NCBI GenBank assembly: GCA_016342585.1
Contig: JAEINK010000042.1
Span: forward strand, 1 to 43,466
Length of the DNA stretch: 43,466 nt
Source: Spirochaetales bacterium
GTDB lineage: Bacteria; Spirochaetota; Spirochaetia; UBA9216
Direction of reading: 5' to 3'
The notes below the pieces were generated by a model, which was not told the DNA's origin, did not search any database, and was given only the letters and a program-made list of their open reading frames with translations. The position numbers and the translations under genes are program-made. This document shows, piece by piece, positions 15,157 through 22,749 of the stretch (its first letter is position 1; each line of letters begins with the position of its first letter).

Positions 15157-17087
15157 TGGCTTATCTTGATAAATTATTCAACCAGAACTTTCTGGAATAT
15201 GCCTCCTACGTTATCAAGGACAGGGCAATTCCTGATATTGATGACGGCCTGAAACCTGTACAGCGGCGAATACTCCACTCTCTTATTGAGATGGATGATG
15301 GAAAGTTTCACAAGGTGGCCAATGTCGTCGGGCACTGTATGAAGTATCACCCCCATGGTGATGCCTCCATCTATTCTGCCCTCGTTGTGCTGGCCAACAA
15401 AGAGCTCTTCATAGAGAAGCAGGGAAACTTTGGAAACCTCCTTACAGGAGACCCCGCCTCTGCGGCCAGGTATATCGAGTGTCGTCTCCTTCCTCTTGCC
15501 AAGAGGGTCCTGTATAAACCGGAGATCACGCAAACTATCGAGAGTTATGATGGGAGAAACAGGGAGCCTCTGGTTTTTCCTGCCAAGATTCCCTTAATTC
15601 TGATGCAGGGAGGGGAGGGGATAGCCGTTGGAATGTCTACCAAGATCCTGCCGCATAACTTTACCGAGGTCCTCGATGCCCTTAAAAAAGCCCTGACAGG
15701 AGAGGAGTTTCAGCTCTTTCCAGATTTTTACTCGGGTGGGATGGTGGATGTTTCCGATTATCAGGATGGATTGGGGAAGGTCCTGGTCCGGGCAAAACTG
15801 GATACAAAGGACCCAAAGCGGATTTTTGTCCGGGAGCTTCCCTTCGGATCGACCTCCGAATCGCTTATGGCTTCGGTAGAGAATGCCGCGCGGCGGAATA
15901 AGATTAAGATTCAGTCCATCTCCGACTACACAACGGATAAAGTGGAGATTGAGATAAAACTCGCCAGGGGTGTCCATACCAGGGACACGGTGGACGCTCT
16001 CTATGCCTACACCGACTGTGAGTCCTCCATTTCGGTGAACCTCCTTGTCATCAAGGATAATGTTCCCACCATTATGACAGTCACCGAGGTTATAAAATAC
16101 CATGCGGCGAGTCTGCTGAAGATTCTGAAGGCTGAGTTGAAGATCGAAGAGGGGGCCTTGAAGGATAAGATCCATGCGAGGACTCTGGAGCGCATCTTCA
16201 TCGAAGAGAGGATCTATAAGCGGATCGAAGAGATGAAGACAAAAAATGCGGTTATCAATACGGTAATCAAGGGTTTTGTCCCTTTTAAGAAAGAGATCAA
16301 ACGGGAAGTAACCGTAGATGATGTCGAACGACTCCTGAAGATACCAATTCGAAGGATCTCACTCTATGATATAAACAAGGCCAAAGATGAGATGAGGATT
16401 CTGAATGAGCAGCTGAAACTTGTTCGTTCAAGATTGAAAAACCTGACCGCCTATGCCATTGAGTTTATTGATGGGCTCCTCAATGATTATGGTTCCGACT
16501 ATAAACGGCAAACCAAAATTATCTCCTTCCAGATGGTGGATGTCCGAGAAGTGGCCGCCAGGAATTTTTCCATGGCATACGATAATGCGACAGGTTATCT
16601 CGGTCATGAGGTTAAGACTGGTAAGGTACTCTTTCCCGTTTCGGATCTGGACAGGATCCTTGTGATTAGAAAAAGCGGTGTCTATTCCGTCATGGATGCA
16701 CCAAACAAGTTGTTTGTGGATAAGGGGATGCTTTATTGCGGGCTTGCCGAGAAAGATGAGATGGCCAAGACTGTCTTTACGATCCTGTATAAGAATATGA
16801 AGACAGGATTTGCCCACATCAAACGGTGTAAGATTGAGAAGTATATCCTTGAGAAGAGTTATCAGCTCATTCCCGAAGATTGTGTTATTATGAAGATGAC
16901 AACCCGGGAAGATGTTGATGTTGTTCTGAACTACAAACCCAAACCGCGACTGAAAGTCCTTGAAGAAACCATTCCTGTGAAGGATTTTCTCATCAAGGGT
17001 GTTAAGGCCGCCGGTGTAAGGTGTTCGGCCAAGGAGATCGCCTCCGGTAAATTTGTTAAAGCCCAGAAAGGAAAAGAACTGTTTTAG
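15156..17087 (+). CDS. parC: DNA topoisomerase IV subunit A
   Basis: The DNA-cleaving subunit, 643 residues, shorter than gamma-proteobacterial ParC and with a reduced C-terminal DNA-wrapping domain. The winged-helix region shows RAIPDIDDGLKPVQRRILHS and VANVVGHCMKYHPHGDASIY. The catalytic tyrosine is Y106 in AARYIECRL, followed by GGEGIAVGMSTKILPHNF. In the quinolone-binding segment the residues equivalent to E. coli GyrA Ser83 and Asp87 are Ala70 and Ser74. The Ala is typical of the Bacteroidota/Treponema topoisomerase IV clade. The gene is coupled to parE and followed by an intrinsic terminator. Confidence 0.93.
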   Translation: MAYLDKLFNQNFLEYASYVIKDRAIPDIDDGLKPVQRRILHSLIEMDDGKFHKVANVVGHCMKYHPHGDASIYSALVVLANKELFIEKQGNFGNLLTGDPASAARYIECRLLPLAKRVLYKPEITQTIESYDGRNREPLVFPAKIPLILMQGGEGIAVGMSTKILPHNFTEVLDALKKALTGEEFQLFPDFYSGGMVDVSDYQDGLGKVLVRAKLDTKDPKRIFVRELPFGSTSESLMASVENAARRNKIKIQSISDYTTDKVEIEIKLARGVHTRDTVDALYAYTDCESSISVNLLVIKDNVPTIMTVTEVIKYHAASLLKILKAELKIEEGALKDKIHARTLERIFIEERIYKRIEEMKTKNAVINTVIKGFVPFKKEIKREVTVDDVERLLKIPIRRISLYDINKAKDEMRILNEQLKLVRSRLKNLTAYAIEFIDGLLNDYGSDYKRQTKIISFQMVDVREVAARNFSMAYDNATGYLGHEVKTGKVLFPVSDLDRILVIRKSGVYSVMDAPNKLFVDKGMLYCGLAEKDEMAKTVFTILYKNMKTGFAHIKRCKIEKYILEKSYQLIPEDCVIMKMTTREDVDVVLNYKPKPRLKVLEETIPVKDFLIKGVKAAGVRCSAKEIASGKFVKAQKGKELF

Positions 17088-17137
17088 GTTTTTGATGGCT
17101 TTGATTTCTGATTCTATCTTATGTTTGTAATACGTAA

Positions 17138-17175
17138 AAAGGGGATTGTCCGGTTCTGGGTGTCCTCTTTTTTTT
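17138..17175 (+). terminator. Terminator of parE-parC
   Basis: An 8-bp stem with one G.U pair joins AAAGGGGA (17138-17145) to TCCTCTTT (17163-17170), and a T run follows to 17175. The rest of the 335-base gap to the next gene (17176-17422) holds one short reading-frame fragment and nothing else I can support. Confidence 0.65.
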
Positions 17176-17282
17176 GGCTCTGACACCCTTTAGGATATAT
17201 TTACAAACTATACCCTGCAGGGGATGAAATATGAAATATTCTGTAATTTTACCACCGACTATCTCGAAGCCATTTTGAATAG

Positions 17283-17366
17283 GCAAGAAATGAGCTGGGA
17301 TTTTCACAGAAAGAGATCGCTGATATAGATGGAAATAATGTTAGTGACCAAAAATATTCCCTCTGA
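17283..17366 (+). pseudogene. Possible decayed helix-turn-helix fragment
   Basis: A 27-codon open stretch without a start codon reads ARNELGFSQKEIADIDG and then stops. The LGFSQKEIAD pattern is what the first helices of an XRE-type DNA-binding domain look like. A stop codon sits directly upstream at 17280-17282. It is too short to be sure and may be chance. Confidence 0.22.
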
Positions 17367-17422
17367 TCGGGATTCTCTATTCTCGGATAAGTGTTAGGCG
17401 GTTTAGATAAATAGGTAAAACT

Positions 17423-18142
17423 CTACTGATGAAACTCTATCAGCTTAGCCTTTAAAGCCATTTTCAATCCCTGAAACCCCGGTTCTTCCATCTCATAAAC
17501 AGTACTCCGCTGACCTATATTTTCAGGATAATGGGCATCCGAGTTTTGGATAAGGGGAATATTTTTCGGTATTTTACCGATGAAAGCCGGGGGAGGGATG
17601 ACTGTTGATTCAAGAGCATCGTAATCCATGGGTGGCAGAAACCCAAGCTGGCTTGGGATGGAGAACATGGGCCTGTCGATATGGGCGGGGATAAATAGAC
17701 CACCCCTCCTGTGTACCTCAATTATCAGATCATCCAGTGAAAGGTTCACACCGCTCCCCAGATATTTTTCCACCTCTCCTTCGATATTCTCATCCGCATC
17801 TACCCAGACCTGATCCCCCAGTTTTTCGGGATTGTTTTTTATGTCCGGAAGGAGGGAATAAAGGAGTTCCCCCATGTCCATCGCGATATCCAGGGTTTCA
17901 AAGAGACAGAGGATGTGAGCCTCTTCCAGGCTTGTAACCTCGATTCCGTAGATTAGGGGGAGACCTGCGCTTTGGCAGACCTTGTCCATGGCGGGGAGGT
18001 TCATGGCCGAGTTATGATCTGACAAAGCTATCAGTTTAATCCCTGTCTCAAGGGCTCCTTCGACAAGGGTTTTGGGAGACATGAATAGATCGCCGCAGGG
18101 GCTTAGACAGGAGTGATTATGGAGGTCAGCCCTGACTTTCAT
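17423..18142 (-). CDS. PHP-domain metal-dependent phosphoesterase
   Basis: A 239-residue PHP-fold protein with all the metal-ligand motifs in order: ADLHNHSCLSPCGD (residues 5-18), ALSDHNS near 40, GIEVTS near 66, PAHIDRP near 155, and NSDAHYPENIG near 197. The PHP fold holds a trinuclear metal centre and hydrolyses phosphoesters. The substrate is unknown. It is the last gene of a four-gene operon and starts 2 bases after the preceding DRTGG gene. Small PHP proteins of this type occur with DRTGG and HATPase genes at [FeFe]-hydrogenase loci in Clostridia and Thermotogae, as I recall. That points to a redox-linked signalling or maturation role, which is not proven here. Confidence 0.88.
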   Translation of the reverse strand: MKVRADLHNHSCLSPCGDLFMSPKTLVEGALETGIKLIALSDHNSAMNLPAMDKVCQSAGLPLIYGIEVTSLEEAHILCLFETLDIAMDMGELLYSLLPDIKNNPEKLGDQVWVDADENIEGEVEKYLGSGVNLSLDDLIIEVHRRGGLFIPAHIDRPMFSIPSQLGFLPPMDYDALESTVIPPPAFIGKIPKNIPLIQNSDAHYPENIGQRSTVYEMEEPGFQGLKMALKAKLIEFHQ

Positions 18143-18144
18143 GA

Positions 18145-18486
18145 TTACAGGGCTTTTCCTTCCAGGGCGGCTCCAATAAGACAGGAGGCCTGGAACTGAT
18201 TTTTATCGGTCTGATAAATGGCTATCTTTTCGTTTTTAGCGGCTTGGAGCATATCGTCTTCCGGGATTCTTTTATTGCAGAGAAGGATCGCTTTTACATC
18301 GGCCAGAGTGGAGACGGCCACCGTATTTTTATGAGCCTGAATTGTAATCAGCACAGAGTCGTCCGGGGCGTTTGCCATTACATCACTCAAGAGGTCGGAA
18401 GTATAGGCCCCTGTGAGGGGACCGTCTTCAAATTCACATTGAAGGCAGGTGAAACCAAGTTTTGTTTCAAGATCTTTTATCGTCAT
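18145..18486 (-). CDS. DRTGG-domain protein (second copy in the operon)
   Basis: A stand-alone DRTGG-type domain of 113 residues. The core LTGAYTSDLLSDVMANAPDDSVLIT matches the family pattern G-D-[LI]-[ML]-S-x-[VA] followed by strands. A later segment, VKAILLCNKRIPEDDML, precedes a final A-x-x-x-x-I-x-I motif. The domain is best known from phosphotransacetylase N-terminal regions and CBS-pyrophosphatases, and it may bind an adenine nucleotide. It is a diverged paralogue of the gene at 19412-19750 in the same operon: both share the G/S-D-L-[LM]-S-[DE]-V core and the spacing of later strands. It starts 5 bases after the CBS-HATPase gene. Specific function is unknown. Confidence 0.75.
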   Translation of the reverse strand: MTIKDLETKLGFTCLQCEFEDGPLTGAYTSDLLSDVMANAPDDSVLITIQAHKNTVAVSTLADVKAILLCNKRIPEDDMLQAAKNEKIAIYQTDKNQFQASCLIGAALEGKAL

Positions 18487-18491
18487 AATAT

Positions 18492-19412
18492 TTACTCCTT
18501 GTCCGGATTGTTAATGTTAAAAGTTGTGTGTATTTCGGTTCCTGAACCGTCTGAATTAATAATGAACTCATCGGAGACTCTTTTTATGTTCGGCAGTCCC
18601 ATTCCTGCACCGAATCCAAGGGATCTGATCCATTCTGTAGCCGTAGAGAACCCCTCCTGCATTGCTTTTTCTATATCCGGGATCCCCGGTCCCTTATCCT
18701 TTGCGATAAGTTCTATCCTCTCGGGATTAATTTTACAGGTAAGCTCTCCACCCAGGGAGTGAGCGGCCTGATTCATTTCCAGTTCATAGGCTGCCACCGA
18801 AACACGCCTTATGAAGCTGTTTTCCAGACCTGTATCCTTCAGCATTTTTTTTATTTCGGTAGATGCTTTGCCTGCATGATTGAAATCGTGCCTTATGACC
18901 GGAAACCTGTGCTGGTGGCTCTCAATGTCCTTTTCCGTTTCGGTATAGAGGGTTTCTTCCAGTTTACGTATTTCCTTATTCATTTCCATTAGGAGCTTGT
19001 TTGTTATGTCCCTGTTGGAGATGATCCCAATCAGCTGCTTTTTCTCATTAAGAACCGGGAAACGGTTAAATGAGTATTTTTCAAAAGCCTCAACGGCCAT
19101 GGAGAGGGGCATTTCCTCTTCCATTACAATCATGCTTTTGCTCATATGGTTCTCGGCGGGATCGTCTATGTACCCCTCACTCAAGGCATTCATTATATCT
19201 TCAATTGTGATTATACCCACAAGACGTTTTCTGTTTATTATGGGAACCCCGGAGATCTTGTTCTCCTTCATCAGAAATCGAATTTCCTTCATCGTCGTGG
19301 TTCGATCCGCTGTAATTAGATTTGAACTCATAACGTCTTTAATACGAAGCCTCTGAATGAGTTCGATCAATGCCAGAGGAGAGGATTCGTTATTTGAAGG
19401 GAGAACATTCAT
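18492..19412 (-). CDS. Two CBS domains fused to an RsbW-like HATPase domain
   Basis: A 306-residue fusion. Residues about 24-140 are a CBS pair (VMSSNLITADRTTTMKEIRFLM, GVPIINRKRLVGIITIEDIM, then NRFPVLNEKKQLIGIISNRDI). Such pairs usually bind AMP, ATP or SAM. A charged, probably helical linker (about 140-170) leads to a GHKL ATPase domain of the anti-sigma/serine-kinase type. Its N box is YELEMNQAAHS, G1 is DKGPGIPD, and G2 is GFGAGMGLPNIKRVSD, so the nucleotide site appears intact. It overlaps the upstream DRTGG gene by 1 base (TAATG). The design suggests a kinase or switch gated by adenylate energy charge. No anti-sigma-antagonist (STAS) or PP2C partner is adjacent, so its target is unknown. 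Confidence 0.88.
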   Translation of the reverse strand: MNVLPSNNESSPLALIELIQRLRIKDVMSSNLITADRTTTMKEIRFLMKENKISGVPIINRKRLVGIITIEDIMNALSEGYIDDPAENHMSKSMIVMEEEMPLSMAVEAFEKYSFNRFPVLNEKKQLIGIISNRDITNKLLMEMNKEIRKLEETLYTETEKDIESHQHRFPVIRHDFNHAGKASTEIKKMLKDTGLENSFIRRVSVAAYELEMNQAAHSLGGELTCKINPERIELIAKDKGPGIPDIEKAMQEGFSTATEWIRSLGFGAGMGLPNIKRVSDEFIINSDGSGTEIHTTFNINNPDKE

Positions 19413-19750
19413 TATTTCTGAAAAATCTTATCCAGAGCCGCACAGGCTTCAAACATGGGCATGTCGATGGATATAAGGTTCAAGTTGAAATCCCTCGCGA
19501 GTTTGATCGTACTGGAAAGGGGAGTTTTATCGTTCACCAAAAGAATACCCAGGGCATCGACGATATGAGCCGTACGTACAACCTGATCGGAGGTGAGGGA
19601 GGAGACCAGGAGCATTTGATCCTCTTCCGCTACCAGAACTTCACTCATCAGGTCACCTGCGACTATGTGTTCGATCTCAGTTTCGTCGAAGTTATCGGTT
19701 TCTACAATTATTGTGCAGTTCAGGGAGTCTTGTATATCTCGGAATGTCAT
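19412..19750 (-). CDS. DRTGG-domain protein (first gene of the signalling operon)
   Basis: A 112-residue single-domain protein. The core is HIVAGDLMSEVLVAEEDQMLLVS, followed by RTAHIVDALGILLVNDKTP and a final NLISIDMPMFEACAAL. This is the usual form of the small DRTGG proteins next to HATPase and PHP genes. It is the promoter-proximal gene of the four-gene operon, with an AGAGG ribosome binding site. An AT-rich upstream region contains a TATAAT-like box on the minus strand near 19785. It is paralogous to the DRTGG protein at 18145-18486, so the operon may encode a heteromeric pair. Its function is not established. Confidence 0.75.
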   Translation of the reverse strand: MTFRDIQDSLNCTIIVETDNFDETEIEHIVAGDLMSEVLVAEEDQMLLVSSLTSDQVVRTAHIVDALGILLVNDKTPLSSTIKLARDFNLNLISIDMPMFEACAALDKIFQK

Positions 19751-19869
19751 TTAATTCCTCTTATGAATTCTATCTTATTAATTATTATAATATAGAATTT
19801 CTTCAAATTATTGAAGGGTTCAGATAAAACCTCTCTTTTTTTGTTTGATCTTAAAAAATTATCATTTTT

Positions 19870-20184
19870 ATGAGATGTATCGCCGATTTTAAGGTTATGA
19901 GAGGTGTACTGTATACAACCAGAGTATCTGCTAAAACATTGAAAAAAGAGCAATCTGCCAAGATTCTTGAGATCTGGATCGAAGGGTTACAAATCTGCAT
20001 AAATGAAAATAATGAATGTTTCCATTCCAAAGACCCCAGAATGGCCTTTAATCATTTTGGTTCTCTTGAGGTTCCTGATGATTTTTGTCAGTCTGTCAGG
20101 AGACTTGTGGATTATAGAAGCACATTTGAATCAACAAATGCACGACTCTTTTCCGCTTTGCAGAAAAAGTTCGAATTTAAATAA
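19870..20184 (+). CDS. Hypothetical protein (about 95-104 aa)
   Basis: I do not recognise this protein. The frame has protein-like composition: a basic N-terminus, an amphipathic helix (AKILEIWIEGLQICI), and a C-terminal helical stretch with RRLVDYRSTFESTNARLF. An alternative start at 19897 (MRGVLYTT) has a weak AAGG upstream and may be the real one, giving 95 residues. It stands alone between the divergent DRTGG operon and ispH. No signal peptide or membrane segment is visible. Confidence 0.5.
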   Translation: MRCIADFKVMRGVLYTTRVSAKTLKKEQSAKILEIWIEGLQICINENNECFHSKDPRMAFNHFGSLEVPDDFCQSVRRLVDYRSTFESTNARLFSALQKKFEFK

Positions 20185-20274
20185 AATTCACTGTTTGAAA
20201 GATCATATAATTTAAATGACTCACTTTGTGCTCATCTGTAGGTAGAGGATGTAGAGGCGGATGGCTGTTTCATA

Positions 20275-20303
20275 TTGATTATTATCCCCACAGTGTTTAT
20301 TTT
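20275..20303 (+). promoter_or_regulatory. Candidate promoter of ispH giving a leaderless mRNA
   Basis: TTGATT (20275-20280) and TATTTT (20298-20303) are 17 bases apart. The ATG of ispH lies at 20312, 8 bases after the -10, and has no Shine-Dalgarno sequence. Transcription would begin at or next to the start codon. Confidence 0.5.
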
Positions 20304-20311
20304 ACACATAT

Positions 20312-21166
20312 ATGAAAATTATAAGAGCAAAGACATACGGTGTCTGTATGGGGGTTAAAAGAGCCCTCGAACTTGTAGAAAATTCAATTGAAGCAAAGCC
20401 CGAAGGCGGTGTTTGTACCGTCGGACCGCTTATTCATAACCGCAGGGTCCTCGAACAACTCGAATCCCGGGGGGTTTGTATTATTTCGGGCCCTGAAGAG
20501 GTCTCCGAAGGGGCTGTTATTATCCGGGCCCACGGGATAGCCCTGGCTGCGCAGAAGGCTTTCAGAGGGAAAAACATTGAGCTGATAGATGGAACTTGCC
20601 CCAAGGTAAATAAATCACAGAAAATGGCGGCGGATAAATCGGCGGAGGGGTTTCATGTGATTCTTGCCGGTGACCCCGGGCATGGTGAGGTTGTTGCCGT
20701 AGCCGGGTACGCTGAAGAGTGTACGGTTGTCAGTTCGGCCGAAGATGTCCGGGAACTTGAATTGACCGGCGATACATTCCTCATGTGTCAGACCACCTTC
20801 CGGGAAGATAAGTTTGATAAAATACTGGAAGTACTCAAGGATAAGGCGAACACGGCAGGTTTTAAGGTCGAATTTGAACGTACGGTCTGTCCGGCCACGG
20901 TGGTCAGGCAGAATGCTGTTAAGGATCTCGCCGCCGAGGTTGATGCTGTCCTTGTTATCGGTGGGAAGACAAGTGCAAACACTACCCGGCTGTTTCATAT
21001 TGCCTCTGAGTCGGGGAAACCCTCCTGGCATATTGAGGGGGCCGATGATGTACCTCCCGAGATTATTGGGTATAATACTATTGGGATAACCGCCGGAGCC
21101 TCTGCTCCGGACTGGATTGTTGAAGAAGTCGAAGCGAAATTACACATACTTTCAAAAGGAGAGTAG
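20312..21166 (+). CDS. ispH: 4-hydroxy-3-methylbut-2-enyl diphosphate reductase
   Basis: The last enzyme of the methylerythritol phosphate pathway. It reduces HMBPP to IPP and DMAPP with an iron-sulfur cluster. The three cluster cysteines are C12 (GVCMGVKRA), C96 (GTCPKV) and C193 (TVCPATVVRQ). Substrate residues are H42 (LIHNRRV), H74 (IRAHG), and H124 with the proton donor E126 (DPGHGEV), in the same numbering as E. coli IspH, plus T161/T162 and the GGKTSANTTRL phosphate-binding loop. The 284-residue length is a short, typical IspH. It heads a run of plus-strand genes, and the HAD gene starts 5 bases after its stop. The start codon has no ribosome binding site but sits close behind a promoter-like pair. 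Confidence 0.95.
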   Translation: MKIIRAKTYGVCMGVKRALELVENSIEAKPEGGVCTVGPLIHNRRVLEQLESRGVCIISGPEEVSEGAVIIRAHGIALAAQKAFRGKNIELIDGTCPKVNKSQKMAADKSAEGFHVILAGDPGHGEVVAVAGYAEECTVVSSAEDVRELELTGDTFLMCQTTFREDKFDKILEVLKDKANTAGFKVEFERTVCPATVVRQNAVKDLAAEVDAVLVIGGKTSANTTRLFHIASESGKPSWHIEGADDVPPEIIGYNTIGITAGASAPDWIVEEVEAKLHILSKGE

Positions 21167-21171
21167 TTAAA

Positions 21172-21957
21172 ATGGAAGAATTAAGGAATAAAAAGGCATT
21201 CATTTGTGATATGGATGGTGTTATATATCATGGGAACAGGCTCCTTCCCGGGGCTAAATTATTTGTAGACTGGCTGACCGCAGAGGGAAAGCCCTATCTG
21301 TTTCTTACCAATGCCAGCGAGAGATCTCCCCGGGAGCTTCATGAGAAGTTGGCCCGTCTAGGTGTGGATGTTCCTACTGAAAACTTTTATACCTCGGCCC
21401 TGGCGACAGCCGCTTTTCTGGCCAGTCAGTGCCCTGGCGGTTCTGCCTATGTTATCGGCGAAGCCGGGTTGATAAATGCCCTTTATGATGTGGGTTTTAC
21501 CATGAATGATGTTAACCCCGATTATGTGATCGTCGGTGAATCACGAAACTACAATCTGGATACTCTTGAACATGCGGTCAACCTTGTTCTTAAGGGAGCC
21601 AAACTGATAGGAACAAATCCCGATCTTACGGGCCCGGTGGAAAAGGGGATTACCCCGGCCACCGGAGCTTTGATCAGCCCCATCGAACTGGCAACAGGCA
21701 GCAAGGCCTACTTTGTTGGAAAGCCCAATCCCCTGATGATGCGTCATGCCCGAAGAAGGCTGGATACCCGGCGGGAAGAGACGGTTATTGTGGGGGACCG
21801 AATGGACACGGATGTTCTCTCGGGAATCGAAGCTGGTCTTGAGACTGTTCTTGTGTTAAGCGGTGTCAGCACAAGAGAGACTATGAATAAGTTTGCCTAC
21901 CGTCCGAATTATGTTCTTGACGGTGTCGGTGATATTGTCGGGACATCTGCTAAATAG
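21172..21957 (+). CDS. HAD-IIA family sugar/nucleotide phosphatase (NagD-like)
   Basis: A HAD-superfamily phosphatase of 261 residues with the type IIA cap. Motif I is CDMDGVIYHG (nucleophile Asp near residue 13), motif II is FLTNASERSP near 44, the conserved KPNPLMMRHA near 183 carries the motif III lysine, and motif IV is VGDRMDTDVLSG near 205. Family members dephosphorylate small phosphoesters such as nucleoside monophosphates or sugar phosphates. The exact substrate is unknown. The ribosome binding site lies in the tail of ispH. The next gene starts at the base right after its stop codon. Confidence 0.9.
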   Translation: MEELRNKKAFICDMDGVIYHGNRLLPGAKLFVDWLTAEGKPYLFLTNASERSPRELHEKLARLGVDVPTENFYTSALATAAFLASQCPGGSAYVIGEAGLINALYDVGFTMNDVNPDYVIVGESRNYNLDTLEHAVNLVLKGAKLIGTNPDLTGPVEKGITPATGALISPIELATGSKAYFVGKPNPLMMRHARRRLDTRREETVIVGDRMDTDVLSGIEAGLETVLVLSGVSTRETMNKFAYRPNYVLDGVGDIVGTSAK

Positions 21958-22728
21958 ATGGTTTTAAACGCTACTCCGTCGGGTGGGGGGGCTCCTCTTT
22001 TTTTTCTGCATGGGTTTCTTGGTTCCGGTGAAAACTGGAAGGGGATAGCCCGGAAGTTTCGGGATGAGTATACAACCCTCTGTCCTGATGCGCGAAATCA
22101 CGGGGGCTCTCCCCACTCGGATGAGATGAACTATGAACTCATGGCCGGTGATCTACTCGAGACAGCCGATCACTACCACCTGGATGAGATGATCCTTCTC
22201 GGCCACTCCATGGGTGGAAAAATCGTCATGGAAACAGCCCTTTCTCATCCGGAAAGGGTGAAAGCCCTGATAGTCGTCGATATCGCCCCCGCCGGGGCCT
22301 CCGTAAAATTCTCCCGGGAGATGGCTGCTCTTGAGCATCTTGATGTGAGTCACCTGAAAACGAGAAGGGACGCCATGGACGGGCTTGAACAGGCTATCCC
22401 CGACAGGATGGTCCGGGGATTCTTCCTGAAAAACCTGGTTCGGATCGGGGATGAGAGTTTTGCCTGGCGGATTAATATGCCGGGAATCATAAAGACCTAC
22501 CAGAACGTCTGGGAAGGGATTGAACCGGGTAGGCGTTATGATGGCCCGGTTCTGTTTATTCGCGGGTCAGAATCGAACTACATTGAAGAGGAGAAGGATC
22601 TTCCTGCTATAAGGAGACTCTTTCCCAATGCGGAGATAAAGACCATTGAAGGTGCCGGCCATTGGGTTCATTCTGATAAACCTGCGGAGTTGATCTCCCT
22701 GCTCAATGAATTCCTTGAGACATTATAG
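21958..22728 (+). CDS. Alpha/beta-fold hydrolase (YbfF-like esterase)
   Basis: A 256-residue cytoplasmic alpha/beta hydrolase. The oxyanion loop is FLHGFLGSGENWKG (residues 16-29), the DARNHGGS segment is at 44-51, and the nucleophile elbow is LGHSMGGK with Ser84. RGSESNYI follows at about residue 202, and the catalytic histidine is in GAGHWVHSDKP near 236. The overall form resembles the YbfF-type acyl-CoA/ester hydrolases. The substrate is not evident. The start codon directly abuts the stop of the HAD phosphatase, so the two are probably coupled in translation. Confidence 0.88.
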   Translation: MVLNATPSGGGAPLFFLHGFLGSGENWKGIARKFRDEYTTLCPDARNHGGSPHSDEMNYELMAGDLLETADHYHLDEMILLGHSMGGKIVMETALSHPERVKALIVVDIAPAGASVKFSREMAALEHLDVSHLKTRRDAMDGLEQAIPDRMVRGFFLKNLVRIGDESFAWRINMPGIIKTYQNVWEGIEPGRRYDGPVLFIRGSESNYIEEEKDLPAIRRLFPNAEIKTIEGAGHWVHSDKPAELISLLNEFLETL

Positions 22729-22749
22729 CGTATATGATTACTGGTATTT

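Noticed and set aside
16428..17186. A 252-codon antisense frame over parC, and others at 15594-16175
   Set aside because: Long antisense frames arise from codon bias. ParC motifs are continuous on the plus strand, and the antisense translation shows no recognisable domain.
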